DNA of 64,000 nucleotides from AWTP1-13 sp963827545 (GTDB lineage: Bacteria > Pseudomonadota > Alphaproteobacteria > Rhizobiales > Hyphomicrobiaceae), in assembly GCA_963827545.1 (NCBI GenBank), contig CAWHBI010000036.1, positions 1-64,000 of the forward strand, read 5' to 3'. A program made the position numbers and the translations under genes. Below are positions 16,457-24,030 of this stretch, in pieces (within the stretch, counting starts at the first letter, position 1; each line of letters starts with the position of its first letter). Below the pieces are notes generated by a model that had not been told where the DNA came from, did no database searches, and worked only from the letters and a program-made list of their open reading frames with translations.

Positions 16457-17647
16457 ATGAAGAGCGCGATCGCTACGCTTTCGTTCGGCAATTTCCTGAT
16501 TGGCACAGGTGCGTTCGTCGTAGCGGGTCTGACCTCGCACATTGCGAGGGATTTCGACGTGACGATAGCTGCCGCGGCCCAACTTCTGACCATTTACACG
16601 CTGACCTATGCCCTGAGCTCGCCGTTTCTGACGACGCTTGCTTCGGGTAGCGCCCGACGGCTTGCGTTGGCCACGGCGATGACATTGTTCTCGGCCGGCA
16701 ACCTGGTGGTGGCAGTGGCTGACAGCTTCGGCGTCCTCTGCGCCGGACGAGTCATGGCAGGGCTCGGCGCGGCGCTGTTCTCCCCGCTTGCCTACGCGTT
16801 GGCTGCCGACTTGAGCCTGCCGGAGAAACGGGCGCGTGTTCTGAGCCTGGTGATCCTGGGATTGACTGTCGCCAATGTGGTGGGCGTACCCCTCGGTGCG
16901 GCGGTCGGCGCCACCGACGGATGGCGTTGGACCTTCATTGCGGTCGGTGGACTCGGGCTGGCGACGAGCCTGGCCATGCTGGTTCTGTTGCCAGGGACCG
17001 AGCCGGGCCCTCCCCGGTCGCTGGCCGCGATTGGTCAGGCGCTATCTCGCGGTGTCGTCGTTGCGACGATCGCGGTTTCGTTCCTGCACTACGCGGCGCT
17101 GTTTGTCGTGTTCGCCTATCTGGCGCCGATCGTGGCCGCCGGGCGCGCCTTTGGACCCTTGGGTGTCCCGTGGCTGCTCTTTCTGTTCGGCTGCGGCAGC
17201 ATCGCCGGCAACCTCATCGGCGGATGGGCGGCGGACCGGTGGGACAAGACACGCGTGATCACCGTCTCGCTGGTGTTGCTGGTGCCGATTCTGGCGCTCT
17301 TCCCGCCGGCCTGCGGGTCGGCGACAGCCGCCGGTGTCCTGGCCCTTGCCTGGGGCGCGGTTGGCCTTGCCTTCATGGCGCCCCAGCAGCACCGCCTCAT
17401 CTCTCTTCCCGGTCAGGCTGCCCCGGTGCTGTTGTCGCTGAACGTTTCCGCGATTTACCTGGGCGGCGCTGCCGGGGCCGTCATCGGCGCCGCCGTTGAG
17501 CATCTTGGTGTCAGCGCGTTCGGTTTTGCTGGTGCGACCCTGGCTGCGACTGCCTTGCTTCTGTCCGCAACGATCGCCCCGAGCCCAGGCGACTCACGAG
17601 ATCGGCTGCGCCCCGGCAGGGGCGCAGCCGCAGAGCCGTCAGCCTAG
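16457..17647 (+). CDS. MFS transporter (DHA1-like efflux family)
   Basis: The protein has 396 residues. The start at 16457 follows AGAAGAGA; the frame to 16409 is an extension. About twelve membrane segments can be traced (SFGNFLIGTGAFVVAGL, ALATAMTLFSAGNLVVAVA, VLSLVILGLTVANVVGVPLG and so on). The motif-C-like GLTVANVVGVPLGAAVG at helix 5 marks drug/H+ antiporters of the DHA1 type. The loop between helices 8 and 9 has GGWAADRWDKTR, resembling motif A. It starts 67 bp after the E1-like gene, so export of that gene's product is a reasonable guess. The C-terminal tail encodes a perfect RNA hairpin. Confidence 0.85.
   Translation: MKSAIATLSFGNFLIGTGAFVVAGLTSHIARDFDVTIAAAAQLLTIYTLTYALSSPFLTTLASGSARRLALATAMTLFSAGNLVVAVADSFGVLCAGRVMAGLGAALFSPLAYALAADLSLPEKRARVLSLVILGLTVANVVGVPLGAAVGATDGWRWTFIAVGGLGLATSLAMLVLLPGTEPGPPRSLAAIGQALSRGVVVATIAVSFLHYAALFVVFAYLAPIVAAGRAFGPLGVPWLLFLFGCGSIAGNLIGGWAADRWDKTRVITVSLVLLVPILALFPPACGSATAAGVLALAWGAVGLAFMAPQQHRLISLPGQAAPVLLSLNVSAIYLGGAAGAVIGAAVEHLGVSAFGFAGATLAATALLLSATIAPSPGDSRDRLRPGRGAAAEPSA
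17603..17630 (+). terminator. Perfect 12-bp hairpin at the end of the MFS gene
   Basis: CGGCTGCGCCCC pairs with GGGGCGCAGCCG around the loop GGCA. It lies inside the coding end, 17 bp before the stop codon, in the narrow gap to the convergent EF-hand gene. There is no U tract, so it may act as a bidirectional pause or 3' stabiliser rather than a classical terminator. Confidence 0.4.
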
Positions 17648-17654
17648 GCTGGCG

Positions 17655-17930
17655 TTACTTGATGACGCCGGCTTTGGAGGCCGCCGCAAACTCGTCGCGG
17701 GTGACCTTGCCGTCCTTGTTGGTGTCGATCTTCGCCAGGTTGGCCTTATAGGCATCGACCTCGGCGCCTTCGAGCGTGCCGTTGCCGTTCTTGTCGGCGG
17801 CCTTGAACTTGGCCTCGACGGCGGGGTCGGCGCCGGGCGCAGTCGACGGGGTTGTCGGGGTCGTCTGCGCCATGGCAGGACCGGCCGCGATCGCAAGCGC
17901 CAGCACGGTTCCAGTCACAAACTTCATCAT
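17655..17930 (-). CDS. Secreted EF-hand calcium-binding protein (91 aa)
   Basis: Two adjacent ATGs (17930 and 17927) follow a near-perfect AAGGAGG. A Sec signal (MMKFVTGTVLALAIAAGPAMA) is cleaved near residue 21. After a Thr/Pro linker there are two EF-hand loops: D46-K-N-G-N-G-T-L-E-G-A-E57 and D69-T-N-K-D-G-K-V-T-R-D-E80, both with the D-x-N/D-x-N/D-G and final Glu pattern for Ca2+. It is probably a periplasmic calcium sensor or buffer. Such proteins are common in Hyphomicrobiales. It converges with the MFS gene. Confidence 0.9.
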   Translation of the reverse strand: MMKFVTGTVLALAIAAGPAMAQTTPTTPSTAPGADPAVEAKFKAADKNGNGTLEGAEVDAYKANLAKIDTNKDGKVTRDEFAAASKAGVIK

Positions 17931-18298
17931 GAAGTCCTCCTTGTTGCCGGGGAACATCCTCGGCTCTCAGTGATGCGCGCAGTGTGGGATCGTCACGGTG
18001 AACCCACCGCGAACGACCCGTTTAGGAGGGATTCATCGCTTCGCCTTGCGGGCGCCATTCTCGCGCTCAGCCAGCGCTTGGCGCGTCCGGCGGCAAGCCG
18101 CGCAGTCGGCCTGCGCACCCGGTACGGAATGCGCTCGGCTGCGAGCAAAGGAATCTAGGCGCGGCAGTTGGTAGCAGTGACAGGATGCAGCGGCGAGTCA
18201 CACGACGTCTGGCGCCACGCGATAGTGAATTGACGCCGGGTGTCGGCGACCCCACCTATCGGCACGATCCCGGCCGCAGCAGACCCCGCAGGTCCCGC
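17931..18298. other. Non-coding gap, 368 bp
   Basis: Divergent intergenic space between the EF-hand gene (minus) and the DUF427 gene (plus). An in-frame extension of DUF427 to 18185 exists but is Arg/Pro-rich and unsupported. No other signal was seen. Confidence 0.4.
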
Positions 18299-18661
18299 AT
18301 GAAAATCCCAGGCCCCGACCATCCCATCACCATTGCGCCGAACCCCAAGCGCGTTCGCGTCGTCTTCAACGGCCGCGCGGTCGCCGACACCCGTGCCGCC
18401 CTGACCCTGAAAGAAGCAAACCTGCCGCCCGTACAGTACGTCCCGCGGGACGACGCCGACATGTCGCTGTTCGCGCGCACCACAAACGCCACCTACTGCC
18501 CCTACAAGGGTGCGGCCGCCTACTACAGCCTCGAGGTCGATGGGCGCATGTCCGAGAACGCGGTTTGGACCTACGAGGCACCCTATCCGGCCATGGCCCA
18601 GATCAAGGACCACCTCGCCTTCTACTCGAGCCGCGTCGATCGCATCGAGGAGACCCCATGA
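18299..18661 (+). CDS. DUF427 domain protein
   Basis: The 120 residues match the DUF427 family (PF04248). RVVFNGRAVADTRAALTLKEANLPPVQYVPRDDADMSLF is followed by NATYCPYKGAAAYYSLEV and then AVWTYEAPYPAMAQIKDHLAFY, all in the order usual for the family. It is a compact beta-rich cytoplasmic protein whose biochemical role is unknown. The start at MKIPGPDHP fits family ends, although the ribosome site is weak (CAGG). Its stop overlaps the next start by ATGA, so the next gene is translationally coupled. Confidence 0.88.
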   Translation: MKIPGPDHPITIAPNPKRVRVVFNGRAVADTRAALTLKEANLPPVQYVPRDDADMSLFARTTNATYCPYKGAAAYYSLEVDGRMSENAVWTYEAPYPAMAQIKDHLAFYSSRVDRIEETP

Positions 18662-19011
18662 GACTCTCTGATGCGAAAGCCCGCCGGCTCACCCGGCTCG
18701 TCTGGCGCGAGCGCACGTTACGCGGGTTGCCGGTTGCCGCCGTCGTGCTTGTCATGCTGGGCGCCTACACCTTCTTCATGGAGAAGCAGATCGACCGCGC
18801 CGATCCCACAGTCGATGTCCATGTGCACGAGGCCACGGTGATCAGCGTGAAGCGTGGCGCCGCCGTTGTGCACGTCCACCTGGATGATGGGCGTGAGGTG
18901 GATGCTCTGAGTGCGCAGCGGCTGGCACCGCAGCAGGGCTCCCGCGTCGTCATCAACGAAGCGCGCCATGTCTCCGGCCGCTTGACCTACATCGTGCGCT
19001 TTGCCGAGTAG
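18658..19011 (+). CDS. Small single-span membrane protein, 117 aa
   Basis: The start overlaps the DUF427 stop (ATGA). A basic N-terminus (RLSDAKARRLTRLVWRERTLRG) precedes one membrane helix at about 22-40 (PVAAVVLVMLGAYTFF). A 75-residue domain follows, probably outside the membrane, with beta-like repeats (ATVISVKRGAAVVHVHLDDGREV). The basic N-terminus in the cytoplasm gives N-in topology. It resembles no characterised family; cotranslation with DUF427 suggests a joint role. Confidence 0.65.
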   Translation: MRLSDAKARRLTRLVWRERTLRGLPVAAVVLVMLGAYTFFMEKQIDRADPTVDVHVHEATVISVKRGAAVVHVHLDDGREVDALSAQRLAPQQGSRVVINEARHVSGRLTYIVRFAE

Positions 19012-19293
19012 TCTCGGCCTCCGCACCTAACTTTCGCCATGAACCCGGCTGGCACCGTGCCGCGAAGGCCTTGTTGGTTGCTTATCGCCGCCGCGAGCAC
19101 ATCGGCGCGCCGCATCTATCCACAAACAAAAATGTGAAAGGCTATCTTCATCCTGCGCAGGTTATCCTGGCGTGCCGATGCGGGAACTGGTCAGCGCGTT
19201 TTCATCGGCAGACGCCTTGGATTTCGATCGGCGTCGCGCCTAACCCGCGAGCGGCACACGAACCAGTGTTGACCGGAGATTGAGGGCAATCAC

Positions 19294-19617
19294 ATGTCTC
19301 ACCTGTACAGGGTACTCGGTATTGCAAGGAGGGCGGACAGCATCGAGGTCAAGGCTGCATACCGCAAGTTGGCGAAGGTCCACCACCCGGACCTCCATGG
19401 CGGCGACAAGGATGCGGAGCGGCGCTTCAAGGAGATTTGCAGCGCCTATGAAACACTGAGCGACCCCGAAACCCGCGCGACCTACGACGCGGTTTGCGCC
19501 GAAGCGCGCGTCAGGGCCCGTCGGCAGTTCAGGAACGCCGTGGCGACGATGTCGGCCTCTTTCGTTGTCACGGTCAGTTCGGGCCTGCTCCTGATGGGCT
19601 GGCTGGCGGCCGCTTAG
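19294..19617 (+). CDS. Short J-domain membrane protein, 107 aa
   Basis: Residues 1-66 form a J domain with HPD at 31-33 (VHHPDLHGGDKDAERRFKEI, YETLSDPETRATYD). A basic helix (ARVRARRQFR) and a C-terminal membrane segment (VATMSASFVVTVSSGLLLMGWLAA) follow. It would present a J domain to DnaK in the cytoplasm from a C-terminal anchor. The layout is the same as the first 105 residues of the larger protein at 10268, so the two are probably related by duplication and loss of the C-terminal domain. GAGGG precedes the ATG and a strong intrinsic terminator follows, so it is likely a monocistronic unit. Confidence 0.85.
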   Translation: MSHLYRVLGIARRADSIEVKAAYRKLAKVHHPDLHGGDKDAERRFKEICSAYETLSDPETRATYDAVCAEARVRARRQFRNAVATMSASFVVTVSSGLLLMGWLAAA

Positions 19618-19642
19618 CCGGCGCTCCGGCTGAACGATTTAG

Positions 19643-19673
19643 CGGACCGCCAACGGCGGTCCGTTTTCTTTTT
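19643..19673 (+). terminator. Intrinsic terminator of the J-domain gene
   Basis: A perfect 9-bp stem (CGGACCGCC / GGCGGTCCG) with a three-base loop is followed by TTTTCTTTTT. It lies 26 bp after the stop codon at 19617. This is the clearest rho-independent terminator in the window. Confidence 0.9.
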
Positions 19674-20124
19674 GGCGAAGGGCCGAGCCGCTGGCCCTCC
19701 GGGAGCCGCAATCTGCGCCGCCGCCTTGTGGCCGCTTTTTGCTGGTCCGTACATGAGGCGCCCCTTTAGCCAAGCGTCGGGCGCGAATCACCACGATCCC
19801 GAGGGATGGCACTGTCAACCCCAACCGGTGCGACCCTTGCGCTCCTCCACTAACAATTATGTGACGAAATAGACGGCTCGCACGATCGTTTTCGACGTAT
19901 CCAGGTCATCTCGCCCAAGATATCCTGCGCAGGTCATTGGTGCTGGAGAATCAGCCTGGACTCTGAGGCCCGCGGGGAGCCTCAGGAAGAGCGGGGCCTT
20001 GAGGGTAGCGGGGCATCCTTGAGGATTGGGGATCGCGGGGGTCCCTTTGGAAGGTTGGGCACCTGGACCTTGTTCCAGGTGCCCGCCCTTCCTGGCGGGG
20101 TCGCGATCAGCGTTCGGAGGGGCC
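19674..20124. other. Non-coding gap, 451 bp
   Basis: After the terminator no gene can be supported. The sequence directly before 20125 has several runs of G-rich, loosely repeated short words (CTTGAGGRT, GGGGATCGCGG), without a clear fold. Confidence 0.4.
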
Positions 20125-20736
20125 ATGGACGACTATTTCGCGAAGCTGTTCGCCGGGCACATGGGCATATCCGCGGTGCTCGCCAACGTCCTGGTGGACA
20201 AGGGCGTCATCAGCATCGACGAGCTGTCGGACCGGTTTCGCCAAGCGCACCGCGCTGCAGCCCTGTGCTCGAGCGGCCCGGCCACCGCCCATGCTCTGGC
20301 CGAGATCATCGCGTATCTGGACAGGCAGTCCGCCAAGCGTGCGCGCCCATCGGCGGCAAGGCGGTGGGCGCCCAGGAGTTCCGCTGACGCGCGGCTGCTG
20401 GACGCGATCGATCGGCGCCTCGAGGCTTTCCTGACTAGGCCGAGTGCTCCCAATCAGCGCCAAGTGCGCGGACGTCTGGCCGGCAGCCGCGTGCTGCCAG
20501 CGCACCGTTGGCTTCGGCATCGCCCGCTACCTGGGCCGCGGCGCGAGGCCCGCGGCGGCCAGAGCTCGCAGCGGGCAGCACTGTTGCCAGAAAGCCTTCG
20601 AGCTCGCCTGCAGGCCACAAGGGTGCCCAACGCATCACCGTCGAGCATCGCTTGGCGGGAGCCCACAGCGGGAACGCGCATCGCACTCAGGCGGAACGGA
20701 GTTCAGCATCAGCGCGAGCTTCCGTCGTCACTGTGA
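20125..20736 (+). CDS. Hypothetical protein, N-terminal half convincing
   Basis: The ATG at 20125 follows CGGAGGGG closely. The first 100 residues are protein-like and helical (DDYFAKLFAGHMGISAVLANVLVDKGVISIDELSDRF, then AHALAEIIAYLD, then DARLLDAIDRRLEAFL). The remaining 100 residues become Arg/Pro/Ser-rich, as expected of a wrong frame, and no other frame clearly continues the protein. It may end early, be frameshifted, or be decaying. No family was recognised. Confidence 0.45.
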   Translation: MDDYFAKLFAGHMGISAVLANVLVDKGVISIDELSDRFRQAHRAAALCSSGPATAHALAEIIAYLDRQSAKRARPSAARRWAPRSSADARLLDAIDRRLEAFLTRPSAPNQRQVRGRLAGSRVLPAHRWLRHRPLPGPRREARGGQSSQRAALLPESLRARLQATRVPNASPSSIAWREPTAGTRIALRRNGVQHQRELPSSL

Positions 20737-21092
20737 AGCCATCGTCCGGCCTTCAATATGCAATATCCGGTATGGAATAGGAGACCGACAGAACCGTTAG
20801 CGAGTGTCACCCGCTTGTAGAGACGGCGCCGGCGGGAGAGAGGGCCATGTGGAAGCGCCGCGCGATTGTAAGAAGCGCGTTCGTTCAACTAGTTGTGCGT
20901 TAGCCAGGGTTTTGTGCGGCGAGACGATGGCTGTTGTGCTTGAGCCACATCTCTCCGCCGAAGACGTGGGGCGTGCGCAAACGCCCCTCTCTTGAAGGAA
21001 CTAGGGATGCGCGCCGGTATTGGAGCGCAGGGCCCCACCGTTAGGGGGTAGTCGAAGTGCTGCGTTGCGTCGAAGGCAAGGAGCATTTTCAC
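20737..21092. other. Non-coding gap, 356 bp
   Basis: Nothing convincing. An 18-codon frame with a GGGAGAGAGG-type site at 20847 is too short to support. The XRE gene promoter should lie in the last part. Confidence 0.4.
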
Positions 21093-21551
21093 ATGATCAA
21101 GCGCCTGATGGTCAAACCTCTCGATAGCGAGCTCGAGGAAAATCCTTGCGGCGTTGCTTTGTGGACTGTGGTCGGCCGCCGGCTTCGGCAACGCCGCGTG
21201 GAACTCGGCCTGGATATCGATCATGTTGCCAGGAAGGTGGGAATCTCGCCTACGGTCTATGCCAACTATGAGCTGGGTATCCAGACGCCCGCCTCGCAAC
21301 TGGCGCAGATCGCCGACCTGTTCGACGTCCCGGTCGTGTGGTTTTTCCAGGACGTTGGCGGGGAAGAGAAGGTCCGGCCGCCGGCTGCTTCGCCCGCCGT
21401 CTATCGGGTCGCTACCGCAGAGTATCGGGTGCAGGCCTTGACCGATGCTTTCCGAGAACTCGACCTCGAGGGTCAACAGCACCTTCTAGCGATCTCGAAA
21501 GCGCTTTCGCAGTCTAATCCACGGGCCGCCAAGGGCGGGCTGCGAGACTAG
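21093..21551 (+). CDS. XRE-family transcriptional regulator, 152 aa
   Basis: The ATG at 21093 has AAGGAG nine bases upstream. Residues of about 28-90 form the helix-turn-helix (VGRRLRQRRVELGLDIDHVARKVGISPTVYANYELGIQTP), followed by LAQIADLFDVPVVWFFQDV as in the shorter XRE protein at 15062. A C-terminal stretch (YRVQALTDAFRELDLEGQQHLLAISKAL) looks like a dimerisation helix. A GntR/UTRA gene converges from the right. Targets are unknown. Confidence 0.87.
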   Translation: MIKRLMVKPLDSELEENPCGVALWTVVGRRLRQRRVELGLDIDHVARKVGISPTVYANYELGIQTPASQLAQIADLFDVPVVWFFQDVGGEEKVRPPAASPAVYRVATAEYRVQALTDAFRELDLEGQQHLLAISKALSQSNPRAAKGGLRD

Positions 21552-21636
21552 CCGCCAACGCAAGCGGCACCAACTGGTTGGCAAGAGGGATGCGGCGAGT
21601 GGTGCGCTCGCCGGCCTTTCTTGGGCGGGACGGTCG

Positions 21637-22359
21637 TCAGCGCATTTCCAGCCAGCAGTATTCCTCGCGCAGATTGTAATAGGCCACCATCGCCTCGACG
21701 GGCTGATCGTCGGTGTCGAAGGCGAGGCGCTCCAGCGTGAGCACGGGCGTGCGGTCGGCAACCGAGAGCGCCGCGGCTGCAGCCGCCGGCGCAGGCGCCA
21801 CCCTCACCTTGGCTTCGGCGCGCGCCACCAGAACGCCCCAGGCCTGCGCCAGCTCCTCGAGCTCGTCGGGAACCTCCGTCTGCGCGGCGAGGCCAGGGAA
21901 GCGCTTGTCCGGGAGGCAGGATTGCTCGTAGGCGAACGGGCGCTGCTCGTAGAGCCTGGTGCGATTGATGCGCACCACCTGGTCGCCGGCATTCAGTCCG
22001 AGCGCCGAGCGCTCCGTGCCGCTGGGAGAAACCAGCTTCACCTTTCTGCTCTTGACCTCGCCCCGCAGCGGTGAGCCATCCGCCGCGCGTATCGGATTGA
22101 ACCGGCCCAGCGCCCCGCCGGCCTGGTGGTCCCTCACGAAGGTGCCGCGGCCCGGCTCGCGGATGATGAGCTGCTCGCTCTCCAGAACACCCAACGCCTT
22201 GCGCAGCGTTCCGAGACTGACGCCCAGCTGCCGGTACAGATCTATCTCGCTCGGGAGATTGGCTCCCGGCTTCCAACTGCCGTCCTTGATGCGCTCCAAC
22301 AGCGCGTCGCGAACCTGCAGGTAGAGAGGTCGCACTTGAAATTTTGCGTTATCGTGCAC
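21637..22359 (-). CDS. GntR-family (HutC/UTRA) transcriptional regulator
   Basis: The protein has 240 residues. A GntR winged helix lies at about 8-78 (RPLYLQVRDALLERIKDGSWKPG, GVSLGTLRKALGVLES, EPGRGTFVRD) and a UTRA domain at about 95-238 (RINRTRLYEQRPFAYEQSCL, then LTLERLAFDTDDQPVEAM). The domain order and length are the same as in the gene at 3078-3800, with many identical residues in the DNA-binding half, so they are paralogues. Its divergent neighbour across a 720 bp gap is the ParA/FtsZ pair, but nothing shows that it controls it. Confidence 0.9.
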   Translation of the reverse strand: MHDNAKFQVRPLYLQVRDALLERIKDGSWKPGANLPSEIDLYRQLGVSLGTLRKALGVLESEQLIIREPGRGTFVRDHQAGGALGRFNPIRAADGSPLRGEVKSRKVKLVSPSGTERSALGLNAGDQVVRINRTRLYEQRPFAYEQSCLPDKRFPGLAAQTEVPDELEELAQAWGVLVARAEAKVRVAPAPAAAAAALSVADRTPVLTLERLAFDTDDQPVEAMVAYYNLREEYCWLEMR

Positions 22360-23079
22360 GGCAGTCTTCCCGCTTTCAGATCATTGCCCTGAGCCCTCGC
22401 AAGACCGCGAGCATAGATTAGACACCTGAATTTATTGTGCAACCCTTGCGTGCTGGCGGTGCAGATCAGCCATAGCGCTCGGGCAAATACGCCGACCCTT
22501 TGCGATGCCCTTCGCCGCGCCTGCAGGCAGGCAGCTGTGACAGTCGGACTCAACTCGACAGCTCGGGGGGTGCGCCGGCACTCCAAATGTCGCGCGCCCA
22601 ACGACTTCAGGCCATCCGCTCCAGCTCGCTGCCAGGTGGCGCATGCCCGACTCACCATATCCTATGCACGTTGTCCTGCGCACTTCACATGAATTGCCAT
22701 ATCTTTGTCCACACTATAAGCTGCCTGTGATTCGGCTGTGGGTAACTTGCGGGAGACGGCCTCGAAACGGGGACGGCGGTAGGGGTGAACGTCTGCAGCT
22801 TGCATATGCGACTGGCGGTGAAAGCCCGCCTGGGTTGAGCTGGCTCAGTCAGTTTCCCCTGCCCTTGTGCACCATCCAAGAGTGCTGTCGCCCGCGCTTT
22901 GGTTCCTGTCAGGCGGTGAACCAAGCGTGTGGTCCTGTGCGCGTTGGACCGGGATGCCGAGCTGGCGCCATTCCCGGCAGGCGAAAGAGGGGCAATTACG
23001 CGGCATCCGATCACCGTGGGGGCAGAATATCTCTCTTGGCCCGGTAACATTGCGAGGAGAACACGATGGGGACGGCTCC
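22360..23079. other. Long divergent intergenic region, 720 bp
   Basis: Lies between the GntR regulator (minus) and the ParA-like gene (plus). Open frames are Cys/Arg/Pro rich, overlapping and without good starts. An in-frame extension of the ParA frame to 22867 is not supported. The region is long enough for two promoters and regulatory sites, but I could not identify specific ones. Confidence 0.45.
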
Positions 23080-24006
23080 ATGTCCAGGACTCAATTGCCC
23101 AAGTGCGTTATGGCAGCGATCAACTTCAAGGGCGGCACCGGGAAGACCACCGTCGCGATCGCTATCGCTGAGGGGCTCTGTCACTTTCTTGGGAAGCGCG
23201 TGCTCGTCATCGATTGCGATTTCCAGTGCAGCGCGTCCATAGCCTTGCTGGGAAGAAGGAAGCTCAACGATCTGATCCAGCGCAATGCTACGCTGGATTG
23301 CCAGCTGCAGCAGAAGCTGGCTCAAAAGAAGAGCCGACCGCTCAGTGCCGCCGTGGTCAAGACGCAATTCTGCGTCGATGAAGCATCCGACCTGATGTAC
23401 CTGCTGCCCGGCAATCCGGATATGCCGAGGCGTGAGCGTCAGATACTTGCCTCCTTCCTCCCGCAATTGGACATTCACTCGGCTTATGAAAGCGCCTCGA
23501 TGGGCATGGGGCAGGCGCTTCGGTCGCTGCTGGAGGACTTCGACTTCATCCTCATCGATTGCCCGCCCGGCCTCACCCTCTTCTCGGAGGCCGCGATCAA
23601 GGCCGCCGACGGCCTCATCATTCCAACGCTACCCAACGAAATCTCCTTTGCCGCAATCGATCACCTGCGCGTCGAGATCGGCAGAGCCAGGCCCGACCTA
23701 TCGTTCGACAACCTCTTGGTCGGCACGGTGGTATCGAAGCTGCGCCACAAGAATCGAGGCGACCACTACCGCTACCAGGCCGAGTCGATCGAAAGGCTGC
23801 TGGATCGGGTCGCCCCTGAGTTTCATTTGCTGAGACCGTACCTGCCCTATTGCAAGGAGCTGGAAGCCGCAACCTGGCGCGACAACGATACCGGCCGTCT
23901 CAGTTTCGTAGATCGATACGGCCAGTCGTCCGCAATGGTGGAGCGGCTGGTCCAGGAGTTTGCGGGCAGGTGTGGGACGCTGATGGCGCAGAGACACGGG
24001 AACTGA
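23080..24006 (+). CDS. ParA/MinD-family ATPase
   Basis: The protein has 308 residues. The deviant Walker A motif KGGTGKTT is at 17-24, the switch-like VLVIDCDFQCSASIALL follows, and Walker B is FILIDCPPGLTLFSEAAI. The rest (GLIIPTLPNEISFAAIDHLRVEI) matches ParA. These ATPases form ATP-dependent dimers that position chromosomes, plasmids or protein complexes. The ATG at 23080 precedes the ATPase core closely but its ribosome site is weak. A good GAGGAGA site sits in front of an out-of-frame ATG at 23066, which leaves the true start uncertain. No parB or parS-like gene follows; instead an ftsZ homologue starts 24 bp downstream, so the pair is almost certainly co-transcribed. Confidence 0.85.
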   Translation: MSRTQLPKCVMAAINFKGGTGKTTVAIAIAEGLCHFLGKRVLVIDCDFQCSASIALLGRRKLNDLIQRNATLDCQLQQKLAQKKSRPLSAAVVKTQFCVDEASDLMYLLPGNPDMPRRERQILASFLPQLDIHSAYESASMGMGQALRSLLEDFDFILIDCPPGLTLFSEAAIKAADGLIIPTLPNEISFAAIDHLRVEIGRARPDLSFDNLLVGTVVSKLRHKNRGDHYRYQAESIERLLDRVAPEFHLLRPYLPYCKELEAATWRDNDTGRLSFVDRYGQSSAMVERLVQEFAGRCGTLMAQRHGN

Positions 24007-24030
24007 GCGGGCGCGGTCATCGAGCATCAC

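Noticed and set aside
13198..17647. Thiamine or molybdopterin synthesis locus based on the ThiF-like gene
   Set aside because: No thi or moa/moe genes nearby and the zinc CxxC pairs of ThiF/MoeB are missing.
20847..20903. 18-codon frame with a purine-rich site upstream
   Set aside because: Too short and without any conserved feature to separate it from chance.
23066..23082. Out-of-frame ATG with a good GAGGAGA site in front of the ParA gene
   Set aside because: Its frame gives no protein-like product; it only makes the ParA start less certain.
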